Positions 1 to 5,267 of a stretch of DNA of 5,267 nt are shown piece after piece. The first letter of the stretch is position 1. The number at the start of each line of letters is the position of its first letter. The stretch comes from JAIPEK01 sp041685935 (GTDB lineage Bacteria > Desulfobacterota > Desulfobacteria > Desulfobacterales > Desulfobacteraceae): contig JAWLES010000174.1 of NCBI GenBank assembly GCA_041685935.1, positions 1 to 5,267 of the forward strand, read 5' to 3'. Both the position numbers and the translations under genes were made by a program. The notes under the pieces are model-generated. The model was given only the letters and a program-made list of their open reading frames with translations, was not told the origin of the DNA and made no database searches.

Positions 1-6
1 TCGCGC

Positions 7-160
7 CTTGTCGCCTGTCTCCTGTCTCCTGTCTCCTGCCTCCTGTTTCTTGTTTCTTGTCTCCTGTCTCTTGTTTCTTGTCTCTTGTTTCTTGTCTCTT
101 GTTTCTTGTCTCTTGTCTCAAGTTTCTTGTCTCTTGTCTCAAGTTTCTTGTTTCCTGTGC
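7..160. repeat. Heptanucleotide tandem array, 22 units, consensus CYTGTYT
   Basis: Twenty-two consecutive 7-base units can be laid out without a single gap from base 7 to 160. The left units are mostly CCTGTCT, the middle alternates CTTGTTT and CTTGTCT, and two units near the right end (119-125 and 140-146) are CAAGTTT, in which CTTG is replaced by its reverse complement CAAG. Drift is by substitution only and the 7-base period is never broken. Because 7 is not a multiple of 3, the array reads open in several frames and gives spurious Leu/Ser/Val/Cys-rich frames, which I do not call as genes. The right edge overlaps the last codons of the minus-strand kinase gene. The architecture resembles the heptameric short tandemly repeated repetitive sequences known from cyanobacteria; that comparison is by form only. 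Function unknown. Confidence 0.95.
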
Positions 161-903
161 AGGGGAATCTTCACGAGGAACTCTGCGCCCCGGTTCTCTT
201 CACTTTCCAGGAAAACCTCCCCTCCCATGTCCTTCAGCAGCACCATAATGCCCGCAAGTCCCACTCCGTGACTTTTCACCGCATCGTCGATGGACACGCC
301 CGAGGTAAAATACGACTCAAAAACCGCTTTCTGGTCGGACCTTGGAATTCCCCTGCCGTCGTCAGCCACTTTCAGGCACAGGCGGCCGTTCTCCAGATAA
401 CCCGAGATTTCCACCTCTTTTAACCGGTACTTGAGTGCGTTGGTCAAAAGGTTTCTTAAAATCTGCATGGTTTTGCATTCTTCCAGCCTGAGAGTTTTTT
501 TCCACAACTCAGGATCAAAGCAAAGCTTTATCCCGACAGGCTCAACCTTTTCCTGTAAACCCCGAAGTTCTTCGACTTCACCGCTTTTCACCTGCTCGGA
601 AAGATCGATCCCGGAAAGATCGAGTACTTCCGCCAGTACTTTTGTAACCAGCCCGGCCGGAGAGGTATCTGCATAATTCATGATACCCTGGCTGGACCGG
701 GCGATTTCCAGTGCATCGTTCACCAGGCACTGGGAACTTTTTGCATTCCGCAGTATCCGCCTGACCACCTTTTCCTGCTTTTCCGTGAGCGCTCCGTAGA
801 GATCCTGCCGGTTAAGAAGTGATTTGGCGCCGGCATTGATGACCGAGACCGGAACCTTGATATCATGGATCAGAAGTTCTGTCTTTATCTCGTTTTTTCC
901 CAT
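139..903 (-). CDS. Small soluble sensor-less histidine kinase (HisKA-like + HATPase_c)
   Basis: A 254-residue protein with the full set of histidine-kinase boxes. The phosphoacceptor is H13 in an H-D-I-K-V-P H-box. The N-box has N151 and N155 (RNLLTNALKY), the G1 box is D181-D-G-R-G, the F-box is around 195-199 (FESYF), and the G2 box is GVGLAG near 213-218. There is no N-terminal sensor domain, signal peptide or membrane segment, so it should be cytoplasmic and receive its signal through a partner. The H-to-N spacing of 142 residues is longer than the roughly 110 usual in HisKA kinases. I chose the ATG at 903. A TTG at 930 would add nine residues but has no Shine-Dalgarno sequence; the ATG has only a weak GGCGGA three bases upstream. 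The gene is divergent from the PAS/GAF kinase at 1041. No response regulator is adjacent in the window. Its last codons (K-Q-E-T-stop) lie inside the heptad array. Kinase assignment is firm; the target is unknown. Confidence 0.88.
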   Translation of the reverse strand: MGKNEIKTELLIHDIKVPVSVINAGAKSLLNRQDLYGALTEKQEKVVRRILRNAKSSQCLVNDALEIARSSQGIMNYADTSPAGLVTKVLAEVLDLSGIDLSEQVKSGEVEELRGLQEKVEPVGIKLCFDPELWKKTLRLEECKTMQILRNLLTNALKYRLKEVEISGYLENGRLCLKVADDGRGIPRSDQKAVFESYFTSGVSIDDAVKSHGVGLAGIMVLLKDMGGEVFLESEENRGAEFLVKIPLHRKQET

Positions 904-924
904 AAGTCCGCCGCACTTAAAATC

Positions 925-952
925 TTGCAATTTAATGAATTGAAGTTATAAT
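925..952 (+). promoter_or_regulatory. Candidate sigma-70 promoter for the PAS/GAF kinase
   Basis: TTGCAA (925-930, four of six matches to the -35 consensus) is followed after 16 bases by a perfect TATAAT (947-952). Transcription would start near 959, giving a 5' leader of about 80 nt ahead of the kinase start at 1041. The surrounding 915-960 stretch is distinctly AT-rich. A minus-strand -10-like TATAAC overlaps the same bases (945-950) with only a poor -35, so the two divergent kinase genes might share this region; that part is weak. Confidence 0.45.
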
Positions 953-1040
953 CAAATTACTTATGCGAGTTTAACAGCCGTCTGAATGCATATGTTATAC
1001 GAATATTGCACCCGCTTGTAAAGTCTTTTGGAGGCTTTTT

Positions 1041-3335
1041 ATGCAGAAAAACGAAACGGTCCGCCAATCGGTTGAACAAAAACTTCATGAACTTGAAATG
1101 ATCTTTGCCGAAGCTGCCGTTCCCATGTTCGTTATCGACAAAAATCACAAAATTTCCCATTTCAACCGGGCCTGTGAAATACTCACCGGTTTCACCGCAG
1201 ATGAAATGATCGGCACTGACAACCAGTGGAAAGCTTTTTATTCTAAGAAAAGGCCGGTACTCGCGGATTTGATCGTTGACAACGCGTCTCAGGCTGAAAT
1301 TGCAGAATATTACGGTACTAAGTTGAGTTCGCCTGCATATCAAAACGGCAGGTACACGGCAGAGGATTATTTCCCCGACCTTGGGGAGGACGGGAGATGG
1401 CTCTATTTCACCGCCGCCCCCATAAAGGACGAAAACGGCGCCACCATTGCGGCGGTGGAAACCCTCCAGGACATTTCGGAAAGGAAAAAAGCCGCCAGGC
1501 GAATGAGAGAGTCGGAGCGGCATTACAGGATGCTTTTGGAATTCGTTCCCTACCCCATTGTGGTGTATGACCGCAAAGGCAATGTTTCCTACATCAATCC
1601 CGCCTTCACCCGGACCTTCGGCTGGTCACTCGAGGAAATTTACGGCAAGCTTGTTCCTTTTGTCCCGGAAGATCTGGACCAGGAAACCCGTGAACTGATC
1701 AAAAGGTTCTACAGGGAACGCTCCCTGAAAAGATACGAAACCAGGCGGCTGACAAAAGATGATAAAATGCTTGACGTGGTAATGTGGGCCACTGCATTTT
1801 CCAGATACGAACAAGACCCGGATGAAATTTTTGTGCTGCTCAGGGATATCACCGAAGAAAAGCGCATAGCCGCCCACAACCGGACCATCATGCGGATAAG
1901 CATGGCACTTCCGGAACACCCGGAACTTGAAAGCCTTATGGATTACATTTCCAGCGAGGTCAAACAGCTTCTGGGAACCGAAGGTGCGCTTGTCCTTCTT
2001 TATGATGAAATCAGGGAGGATATTTTTTTCCTTGGAGCCTCCTATGATGACACGGACACTGCAAAGCGGGTAAGGGAGGTCCGCTTTTCCCTTGACCAGG
2101 TTCTTGCGGGAAAAGTCATCAAAACCGGGAAGCCGGCCATTGACAACCGGGCCGACCAGAAACCCCAATACCGGGAAAGGGACCGGATTCTCGGATACAC
2201 CACCCGGACACTTGCAGTGGTGCCCATCAAAAGCGAAGGCAGGATCATAGGCGCCCTTTGCGGCATCAATAAAAAGGTCGGCGGATTTGATGACAACGAT
2301 GTGGAACAGATGAATGTGATCGCAGGAACGGTTGCCATTTCCATTGAAAACGCCAGGTTCAGTGAAGAGATCAAGAAGGCCTACAGGGACATGGCAGCAA
2401 TGAACCGTGCAAAGGACAAAGCCATCAACCACCTCTCCCACGAGCTGAAAACACCTGTGGCCATTTTGACAGGCACCATATCCTCTCTGCGGAAAAGCCT
2501 TGAAAACCTGGAAGATACCGGCTGGCAGGGTGCCATGAAACGTGTGGAACGGAACCTCAACCGCATCGTGGAAATTCAGAGCGAAACCGCTGATATCATG
2601 GGAAACAGGGAATACGCCTCTGCAGGGATGATGAAAAAAATGCTGGACGTCTGCCGTGACGAACTGGAAACCCTGATTGAACAGAACCTGGAGGCTGAAG
2701 ATATGATACAGGCTGTCAGGGAGGCGATAGACCGAATCTTCGGGTTCGAGGAAAGGGTAAGCCTGCGAATCGATCCGGCCCGATTCCTGCCTGATTTTAT
2801 TGAAAAACTGAAAAAGAAGTATTCCTTCAGGGCCATAGAGACCCGGGTTCATACGGAACCCGGCGTTCCGGATATTTTCATTCCGGACGATATTCTTAAA
2901 ACTGTTGTTGAAGGTTTAGTAAAAAATGGCGTGGAAAACACACCTGACAAGGGTTATGTTGAAGCCGGGTTTGAAAAGATGGATACAGGAGCCCTGCTCA
3001 CGGTGAAAGACAGTGGTGTCGGAATCAGGGAAGAATATTTAAAAAGCATATTTGACGGATTTTTTACGACCCAGGACACGTTGAACTATTCCACCAAAAC
3101 CCCTTATGAATTCAACGCAGGTGGAAAAGGCATGGATCTTCTCCGGATGAAAATTTTCTCGGAACGATTCGGTTTTTCCATTACCATGGAATCCGCCCGG
3201 TGCAGGTATCTTGTGGAAAATCCGGACGAAACCTGTCCGGGCGACATTGAAAAATGCCGTTTCTGCAATGCGGCGCAGGATTGTCACGAGTCAGGGTATA
3301 CCGTTTTCAAAGTATTTTTTCCGGCAGCTCCGTAA
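1041..3335 (+). CDS. Cytoplasmic PAS-PAS-GAF sensor histidine kinase with C-terminal Cys-rich insert
   Basis: A 764-residue protein, intact from ATG to TAA. GGAGG (1030-1034), six bases upstream, fixes the start. Order of parts: PAS 1 at about 15-147, ending in the D-I-S-E-R-K-K linker; PAS 2 at about 155-275, ending in D-I-T-E-E-K-R; GAF at about 285-440; a HisKA-like helix with H467 in the H-box (SHELKTP); then HATPase_c. The ATPase part has N629 in the N-box (the first N-box Asn is replaced by Gly625), G1 D657-S-G-V-G, an F-box at 671-677 (FDGFFTT) and G2 GGKGMDL at 694-700. No transmembrane segment is visible, so it likely senses an internal small-molecule or redox signal through PAS/GAF. 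The H467-N629 spacing (162 residues) is unusually long and filled with charged helical sequence. Cysteines 721, 732, 739, 742 and 748 form a cluster between the last ATPase strands, suggestive of metal or redox chemistry. It has no receiver domain and no adjacent regulator. It is divergent from the small kinase at 139-903. Confidence 0.95.
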   Translation: MQKNETVRQSVEQKLHELEMIFAEAAVPMFVIDKNHKISHFNRACEILTGFTADEMIGTDNQWKAFYSKKRPVLADLIVDNASQAEIAEYYGTKLSSPAYQNGRYTAEDYFPDLGEDGRWLYFTAAPIKDENGATIAAVETLQDISERKKAARRMRESERHYRMLLEFVPYPIVVYDRKGNVSYINPAFTRTFGWSLEEIYGKLVPFVPEDLDQETRELIKRFYRERSLKRYETRRLTKDDKMLDVVMWATAFSRYEQDPDEIFVLLRDITEEKRIAAHNRTIMRISMALPEHPELESLMDYISSEVKQLLGTEGALVLLYDEIREDIFFLGASYDDTDTAKRVREVRFSLDQVLAGKVIKTGKPAIDNRADQKPQYRERDRILGYTTRTLAVVPIKSEGRIIGALCGINKKVGGFDDNDVEQMNVIAGTVAISIENARFSEEIKKAYRDMAAMNRAKDKAINHLSHELKTPVAILTGTISSLRKSLENLEDTGWQGAMKRVERNLNRIVEIQSETADIMGNREYASAGMMKKMLDVCRDELETLIEQNLEAEDMIQAVREAIDRIFGFEERVSLRIDPARFLPDFIEKLKKKYSFRAIETRVHTEPGVPDIFIPDDILKTVVEGLVKNGVENTPDKGYVEAGFEKMDTGALLTVKDSGVGIREEYLKSIFDGFFTTQDTLNYSTKTPYEFNAGGKGMDLLRMKIFSERFGFSITMESARCRYLVENPDETCPGDIEKCRFCNAAQDCHESGYTVFKVFFPAAP

Positions 3336-3367
3336 TACCGTGAGAAATCATAAGATGGTAGATGCCG

Positions 3368-3381
3368 GGTATTAGGTATTA
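3368..3381. repeat. Two tandem copies of heptad GGTATTA
   Basis: GGTATTA occurs twice head to tail and a following G begins a third unit. This is again a 7-base period but unrelated in sequence to the CTTGTYT heptads ten bases further on. Two copies alone could be chance; proximity to the other heptad array makes it more credible as a degenerate member of a second repeat family. Confidence 0.5.
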
Positions 3382-3390
3382 GCAGTGTCC

Positions 3391-3425
3391 CTTGTTTCTT
3401 GTATCTTGTTTCAAGTTTCTTGTAA
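3391..3425. repeat. Second CTTGTTT-type heptad array, 5 units
   Basis: The units are CTTGTTT, CTTGTAT, CTTGTTT, CAAGTTT and CTTGTAA (last two bases diverged). They match the consensus and phase style of the 22-unit array at 7-160, including the CAAG-inverted variant, and are in the same orientation. This shows the repeat is a dispersed family rather than a single local slippage product. It lies in the gap between the kinase stop and the promoter of the transport operon. Confidence 0.85.
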
Positions 3426-3428
3426 AAG

Positions 3429-3442
3429 ACCGAGCGCTCGCT
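3429..3442. promoter_or_regulatory. Palindromic operator candidate CGAGCGCTCG
   Basis: CGAGCGCTCG (3431-3440) is a perfect 10-base palindrome; allowing one mismatch pair it extends to ACCGAGCGCTCGCT (3429-3442). It stands out as GC-rich in an AT-rich gap and ends 22 bases before the -35 hexamer of the transport operon. Size and symmetry fit a dimeric repressor or activator site, for example of the TetR family, members of which often control acyl-CoA and carboxylate uptake operons. The regulator is not in the window. The T8 run just downstream (3446-3453) raises the alternative of a terminator, but the stem is too short for that to be convincing. Confidence 0.45.
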
Positions 3443-3462
3443 AGATTTTTTTTAAAAAGTTC

Positions 3463-3491
3463 TTGACTCCCCATTTTTTATTAACTAATAT
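3463..3491 (+). promoter_or_regulatory. Candidate sigma-70 promoter of the ABC/AMP-ligase operon
   Basis: TTGACT (3463-3468, five of six -35 matches) is followed by a 17-base spacer and TAATAT (3486-3491, four of six -10 matches). Transcription would begin near 3498, leaving an untranslated leader of about 240 nt before the start at 3736. This is the best promoter I find in the gap and it has the palindrome 3431-3440 directly upstream. Confidence 0.55.
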
Positions 3492-3494
3492 CGG

Positions 3495-3512
3495 AACTGC
3501 GTAATGTCAGTT
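3495..3512. promoter_or_regulatory. Small inverted repeat at the predicted transcription start
   Basis: AACTG (3495-3499) and CAGTT (3508-3512) form a perfect five-base inverted repeat with an eight-base spacer, just downstream of the -10. A second pair, TTAACT (3481-3486) and AGTTAA (3509-3514), shares the right arm. The position suits a repressor site, but short arms like these arise by chance in AT-rich DNA, so this is a weak call. Confidence 0.2.
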
Positions 3513-3609
3513 AATAAATAAAGCGTATTTACGATATAAAAACAACACTGCCTGTGTCAACGATTGTTACCTTTTTCGCGGCAGCTGGCAACCCGGAGGT
3601 TTTATTAAT

Positions 3610-3678
3610 TTGCCGTTGTTACGACGACCCTGCAAGTCAATTAAGCACAAGCACCGAATCTTTTACCTGTTTATATAG
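3610..3678 (+). CDS. Possible 22-codon leader peptide (tentative)
   Basis: A strong GGAGG at 3595-3599 has no ATG downstream. The nearest plausible start is TTG at 3610, ten bases away (an in-frame ATT at 3604 is closer). The frame runs 22 codons to TAG at 3676-3678 and would give a small basic peptide (MPLLRRPCKSIKHKHRIFYL then FI). It ends in a second Shine-Dalgarno-like AGGAG (3677-3681). No amino acid is enriched as in a classic attenuator. It may equally be a chance frame within a structured leader. Alternatively, the GGAGG may not be used at all. Confidence 0.15.
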   Translation: MPLLRRPCKSIKHKHRIFYLFI

Positions 3679-3735
3679 GAGCGGAAGAATACTTATAACT
3701 TCGAATTTAAACTGACACACGGATGCGGAATCGAC

Positions 3736-4506
3736 ATGGCGTATTTAAACATTTCAGATGTAACACTCTCTTTCGGCGGCCTCAAGGCGCTTTCCAACGT
3801 GGACATGAAAATCGAACCCGGCCTGATCACTTCAATAATCGGGCCGAACGGAGCCGGTAAAACCAGCATACTGAACTGCGTTTCCGGTTTCTATCATCCC
3901 ACCAGGGGAAAAATTTTCTACAATGAAAAAGAACTCACCCATGCCTCGCCCCATCAGGTATCAAATATGGGAATCGCAAGGGCGTTCCAGAACCTTGAGC
4001 TTTTTTCCGGCCTTTCCGTTTTAGACAACCTTCTTCTGGCAAGGCACACCAAACTGAATTACAACCTGCTGCAGGCGATTTTCTTTTACGGAAAAGCCTC
4101 CGGTGAAGAGGCGGAAAACCGGGCCCATGTGGAAGACATCATTGATTTTATGGAGCTTGAACCCTTCAGGAAAAGCCAGGTTGGAAACCTGAGTTACGGT
4201 GTCCAGAAAAAGGTTGAGGTCGCCCGGGCACTGACACTGGCCCCGGATCTCCTTTTGCTGGACGAACCCATGGCCGGGATGAACGTACAGGAAAAAGAAG
4301 ACATTGTACGGTTCGTCATCGACATCCAGAAAGAGCGGAATGTGACCGTGGTGCTGGTGGAGCACGATCTCGGGGTTGTGATGGATATTTCAGACCAGGT
4401 CTACGTTCTTGATTTCGGAAAGGTCATCGGTTCGGGTACCGCGGAACAGGTTGCTGAAAACCCCAAAGTTATTGAAGCCTATATCGGAGAAGATGAATCA
4501 GCATGA
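3736..4506 (+). CDS. livG: LivG-type ABC transporter ATP-binding protein
   Basis: A 256-residue nucleotide-binding subunit of the branched-chain-amino-acid-type (HAAT) uptake family, close to the usual LivG length. Walker A is G36-P-N-G-A-G-K-T-S44, the Q-loop glutamine is Q85 (RAFQNLELF), the signature is L152-S-Y-G-V-Q-K-K, Walker B is L172-L-L-L-D-E-P178, and the switch histidine is H210 (VEHD). The C-terminal tail, GKVIGSGTAEQV followed by NPKVIEAYIGE, is the LivG-family C-terminal extension. It would sit on the inner membrane face and drive import with permease partners that must lie beyond the window. The ATG at 3736 has only a weak GCGGAA five bases upstream, poor for a first gene of an operon. 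No other in-frame ATG occurs upstream before the stop at 3676. The stop overlaps the next start (ATGA). LivG family membership is firm; the substrate is not known and need not be an amino acid. Confidence 0.93.
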   Translation: MAYLNISDVTLSFGGLKALSNVDMKIEPGLITSIIGPNGAGKTSILNCVSGFYHPTRGKIFYNEKELTHASPHQVSNMGIARAFQNLELFSGLSVLDNLLLARHTKLNYNLLQAIFFYGKASGEEAENRAHVEDIIDFMELEPFRKSQVGNLSYGVQKKVEVARALTLAPDLLLLDEPMAGMNVQEKEDIVRFVIDIQKERNVTVVLVEHDLGVVMDISDQVYVLDFGKVIGSGTAEQVAENPKVIEAYIGEDESA

Positions 4507-5267
4507 GTAAAAACGACTACTTACTTGAACACTCCATACCGCAGCTGCTCCGCTGGCGGGTCAAGCAGAAACCTTCGGCAACCGCATTGAGAGAAAAGGA
4601 TTTCGGCATCTGGAATGTGTATACATGGGAATCATATTACGACCATGTCAGGAAAACAGCCCTAGGCCTGAAAGCCATAGGCCTTGAAAAAGGCGACACC
4701 ATTGCCGTCATAAGCGACAACATCCCGGAGCTTTTGTTCGTGGCAATCGGTTCACATGCGCTCGGGGCGATTTCCGCAGGTGTCTACCAGACCAGCATGC
4801 CCGATGAAATAGCCCAGATTATACAATATCTCAAGGTATCAGCTGTTTTCTGCGACAGCCAGGAACAGGTGGACAAGGTGCTGGAGGTGAGAGACCGGAT
4901 CCCGGGAGTTAAAAAGGTCATTTTCGAAGATCCCAGGGGCATGAGAAGCTATATGTCGGATGAATGGTTCATGGACATACGGGATGTTTACGCCCTGGGA
5001 GAGGCTGAACACAAAAAGGATGAAACCCTGTTTGAATCCCTTGTGGATCAGGGCCGGCCGGATGATGTCTGCCATCTGTGCCTGACATCCGGAACCACCG
5101 GCCTTCCCAAAGGCACCATGATGACACACAGAAACTACATCAACATGGGAGTCAGAATCACTGAAGTAGACCCGCTGGAACCCACGGACGAGTATGTCTC
5201 CTTTTTACCCTTTGCCTGGATCGGGGAACAGATGAACTCCTTCGGGATCGCCATGGCCACCGGGATT
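4503..5267 (+). CDS. AMP-forming acyl-CoA synthetase, N-terminal part (cut by window edge)
   Basis: The ATG at 4503 overlaps the ABC gene stop as ATGA, and 255 codons remain open to the last base, so the C-terminal half is missing. This is the N-terminal domain of an ANL-superfamily ligase, which activates a carboxylate with ATP to an acyl-adenylate and then forms the CoA thioester. The P-loop motif L194-T-S-G-T-T-G-L-P-K-G204 is canonical. The L-P-F-A-W-I-G-E-Q stretch at 235-243 matches the motif that is LPxxHxxER in long-chain FadD-like enzymes, here with Trp for His and Gln for Arg. The early segment (TWESYYDHVRKTALGLKAIG) is also typical. There is no signal peptide. Translational coupling to a LivG-type ATPase suggests it activates the transported acid on entry. 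Long-chain, branched, dicarboxylic or aromatic substrates cannot be distinguished from this fragment. Confidence 0.92.
   Translation, partial: MSKNDYLLEHSIPQLLRWRVKQKPSATALREKDFGIWNVYTWESYYDHVRKTALGLKAIGLEKGDTIAVISDNIPELLFVAIGSHALGAISAGVYQTSMPDEIAQIIQYLKVSAVFCDSQEQVDKVLEVRDRIPGVKKVIFEDPRGMRSYMSDEWFMDIRDVYALGEAEHKKDETLFESLVDQGRPDDVCHLCLTSGTTGLPKGTMMTHRNYINMGVRITEVDPLEPTDEYVSFLPFAWIGEQMNSFGIAMATGI

Larger units (their letters stand above)
3336..3735. other. 400-base intergenic region with repeats, promoter and long leader
   Basis: No protein gene of ordinary size is visible on either strand. From left to right it holds two copies of GGTATTA, five CTTGTTT-type heptads, a CGAGCGCTCG palindrome followed by a T-run, a -35/-10 promoter, a small inverted repeat at the predicted transcription start, and an AT-rich leader running to the ABC gene at 3736. 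The palindrome has too short a stem to serve as a convincing intrinsic terminator for the upstream kinase, so how that transcript ends is unclear. The parts I can support are annotated separately. Confidence 0.7.

Noticed and set aside
7..160. CRISPR array
   Set aside because: The unit is seven bases with no spacers, and no cas genes are present.
8..423. Three overlapping plus-strand open frames beginning in the heptad array, Leu/Ser/Val/Cys-rich at their N-termini
   Set aside because: The repeat period makes these frames open by construction, they have no ribosome sites, and their downstream parts are antisense to the well-supported kinase gene at 139-903.
957..1523. 188-codon minus-strand frame overlapping the start of the large kinase
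   Set aside because: Antisense shadow of PAS 1 with no domain, and it would cross the candidate promoter and ribosome site of the kinase.
1626..2852. 408-codon open frame on the minus strand inside the large kinase gene, plus several shorter antisense frames
   Set aside because: It lies wholly opposite a gene with complete PAS, GAF and kinase motifs; the translation shows no recognisable domain and is rich in Phe, His and Gly as expected from antisense reading.
3431..3453. CGAGCGCTCG followed by a T-run as an intrinsic terminator of the large kinase
   Set aside because: A perfect 10-base palindrome leaves only three pairs once a loop is allowed, the flanks do not extend the stem, and five bases separate it from the T-run; an operator reading fits better.
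3541..3640. Known riboswitch (cobalamin, c-di-GMP, molybdenum cofactor or SAM type) in the leader
   Set aside because: Short stretches such as GGCAACCCGG looked suggestive but none of the conserved core motifs of those classes is present.
3723..3735. Alternative ATG at 3723 as start of the ABC gene
   Set aside because: It is out of frame with the ABC coding sequence and has no ribosome site.

Overview
The window looks like a chromosomal segment from an anaerobic, probably sulfate-reducing member of Desulfobacterales or a close relative (formerly Deltaproteobacteria). The evidence is indirect: a multi-PAS/GAF histidine kinase with a cysteine-rich C-terminal insert, a LivG-type ABC ATPase translationally coupled to an acyl-CoA-synthetase-like gene, and intergenic heptanucleotide arrays (CYTGTYT, GGTATTA) of a kind I associate with those genomes. 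No taxonomic marker gene is present, so the assignment is inference.

Left part (1-1040): a 22-unit heptanucleotide array (7-160) runs into the 3' end of a minus-strand gene (139-903). That gene encodes a small soluble histidine kinase with no visible sensor domain. A short divergent intergenic region (904-1040) follows; it carries a candidate sigma-70-type promoter for the rightward gene.

Centre (1041-3335): a large plus-strand cytoplasmic hybrid-sensor-type kinase (PAS-PAS-GAF-HisKA-HATPase, 764 aa). A five-cysteine insert lies inside the last part of its ATPase domain. No response regulator is encoded next to either kinase within the window.

Intergenic region 3336-3735 (400 bases): two short heptad arrays of different sequence, a 10-bp perfect palindrome, a good -35/-10 promoter, and a leader of about 240 nt. 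The leader is AT-rich and contains a strong orphan Shine-Dalgarno sequence, a possible 22-codon leader peptide and competing hairpins. I see no convincing intrinsic terminator for the kinase gene.

Right part (3736-5267): the beginning of an operon. A LivG-like ABC ATPase overlaps by ATGA (4503-4506) an AMP-forming acyl-CoA synthetase, which is cut by the window edge. This pairing suggests import of a carboxylic acid followed by CoA activation on entry; the substrate cannot be read from the sequence. The rest of the transporter (permeases, second ATPase, binding protein) would be expected just beyond the right edge.
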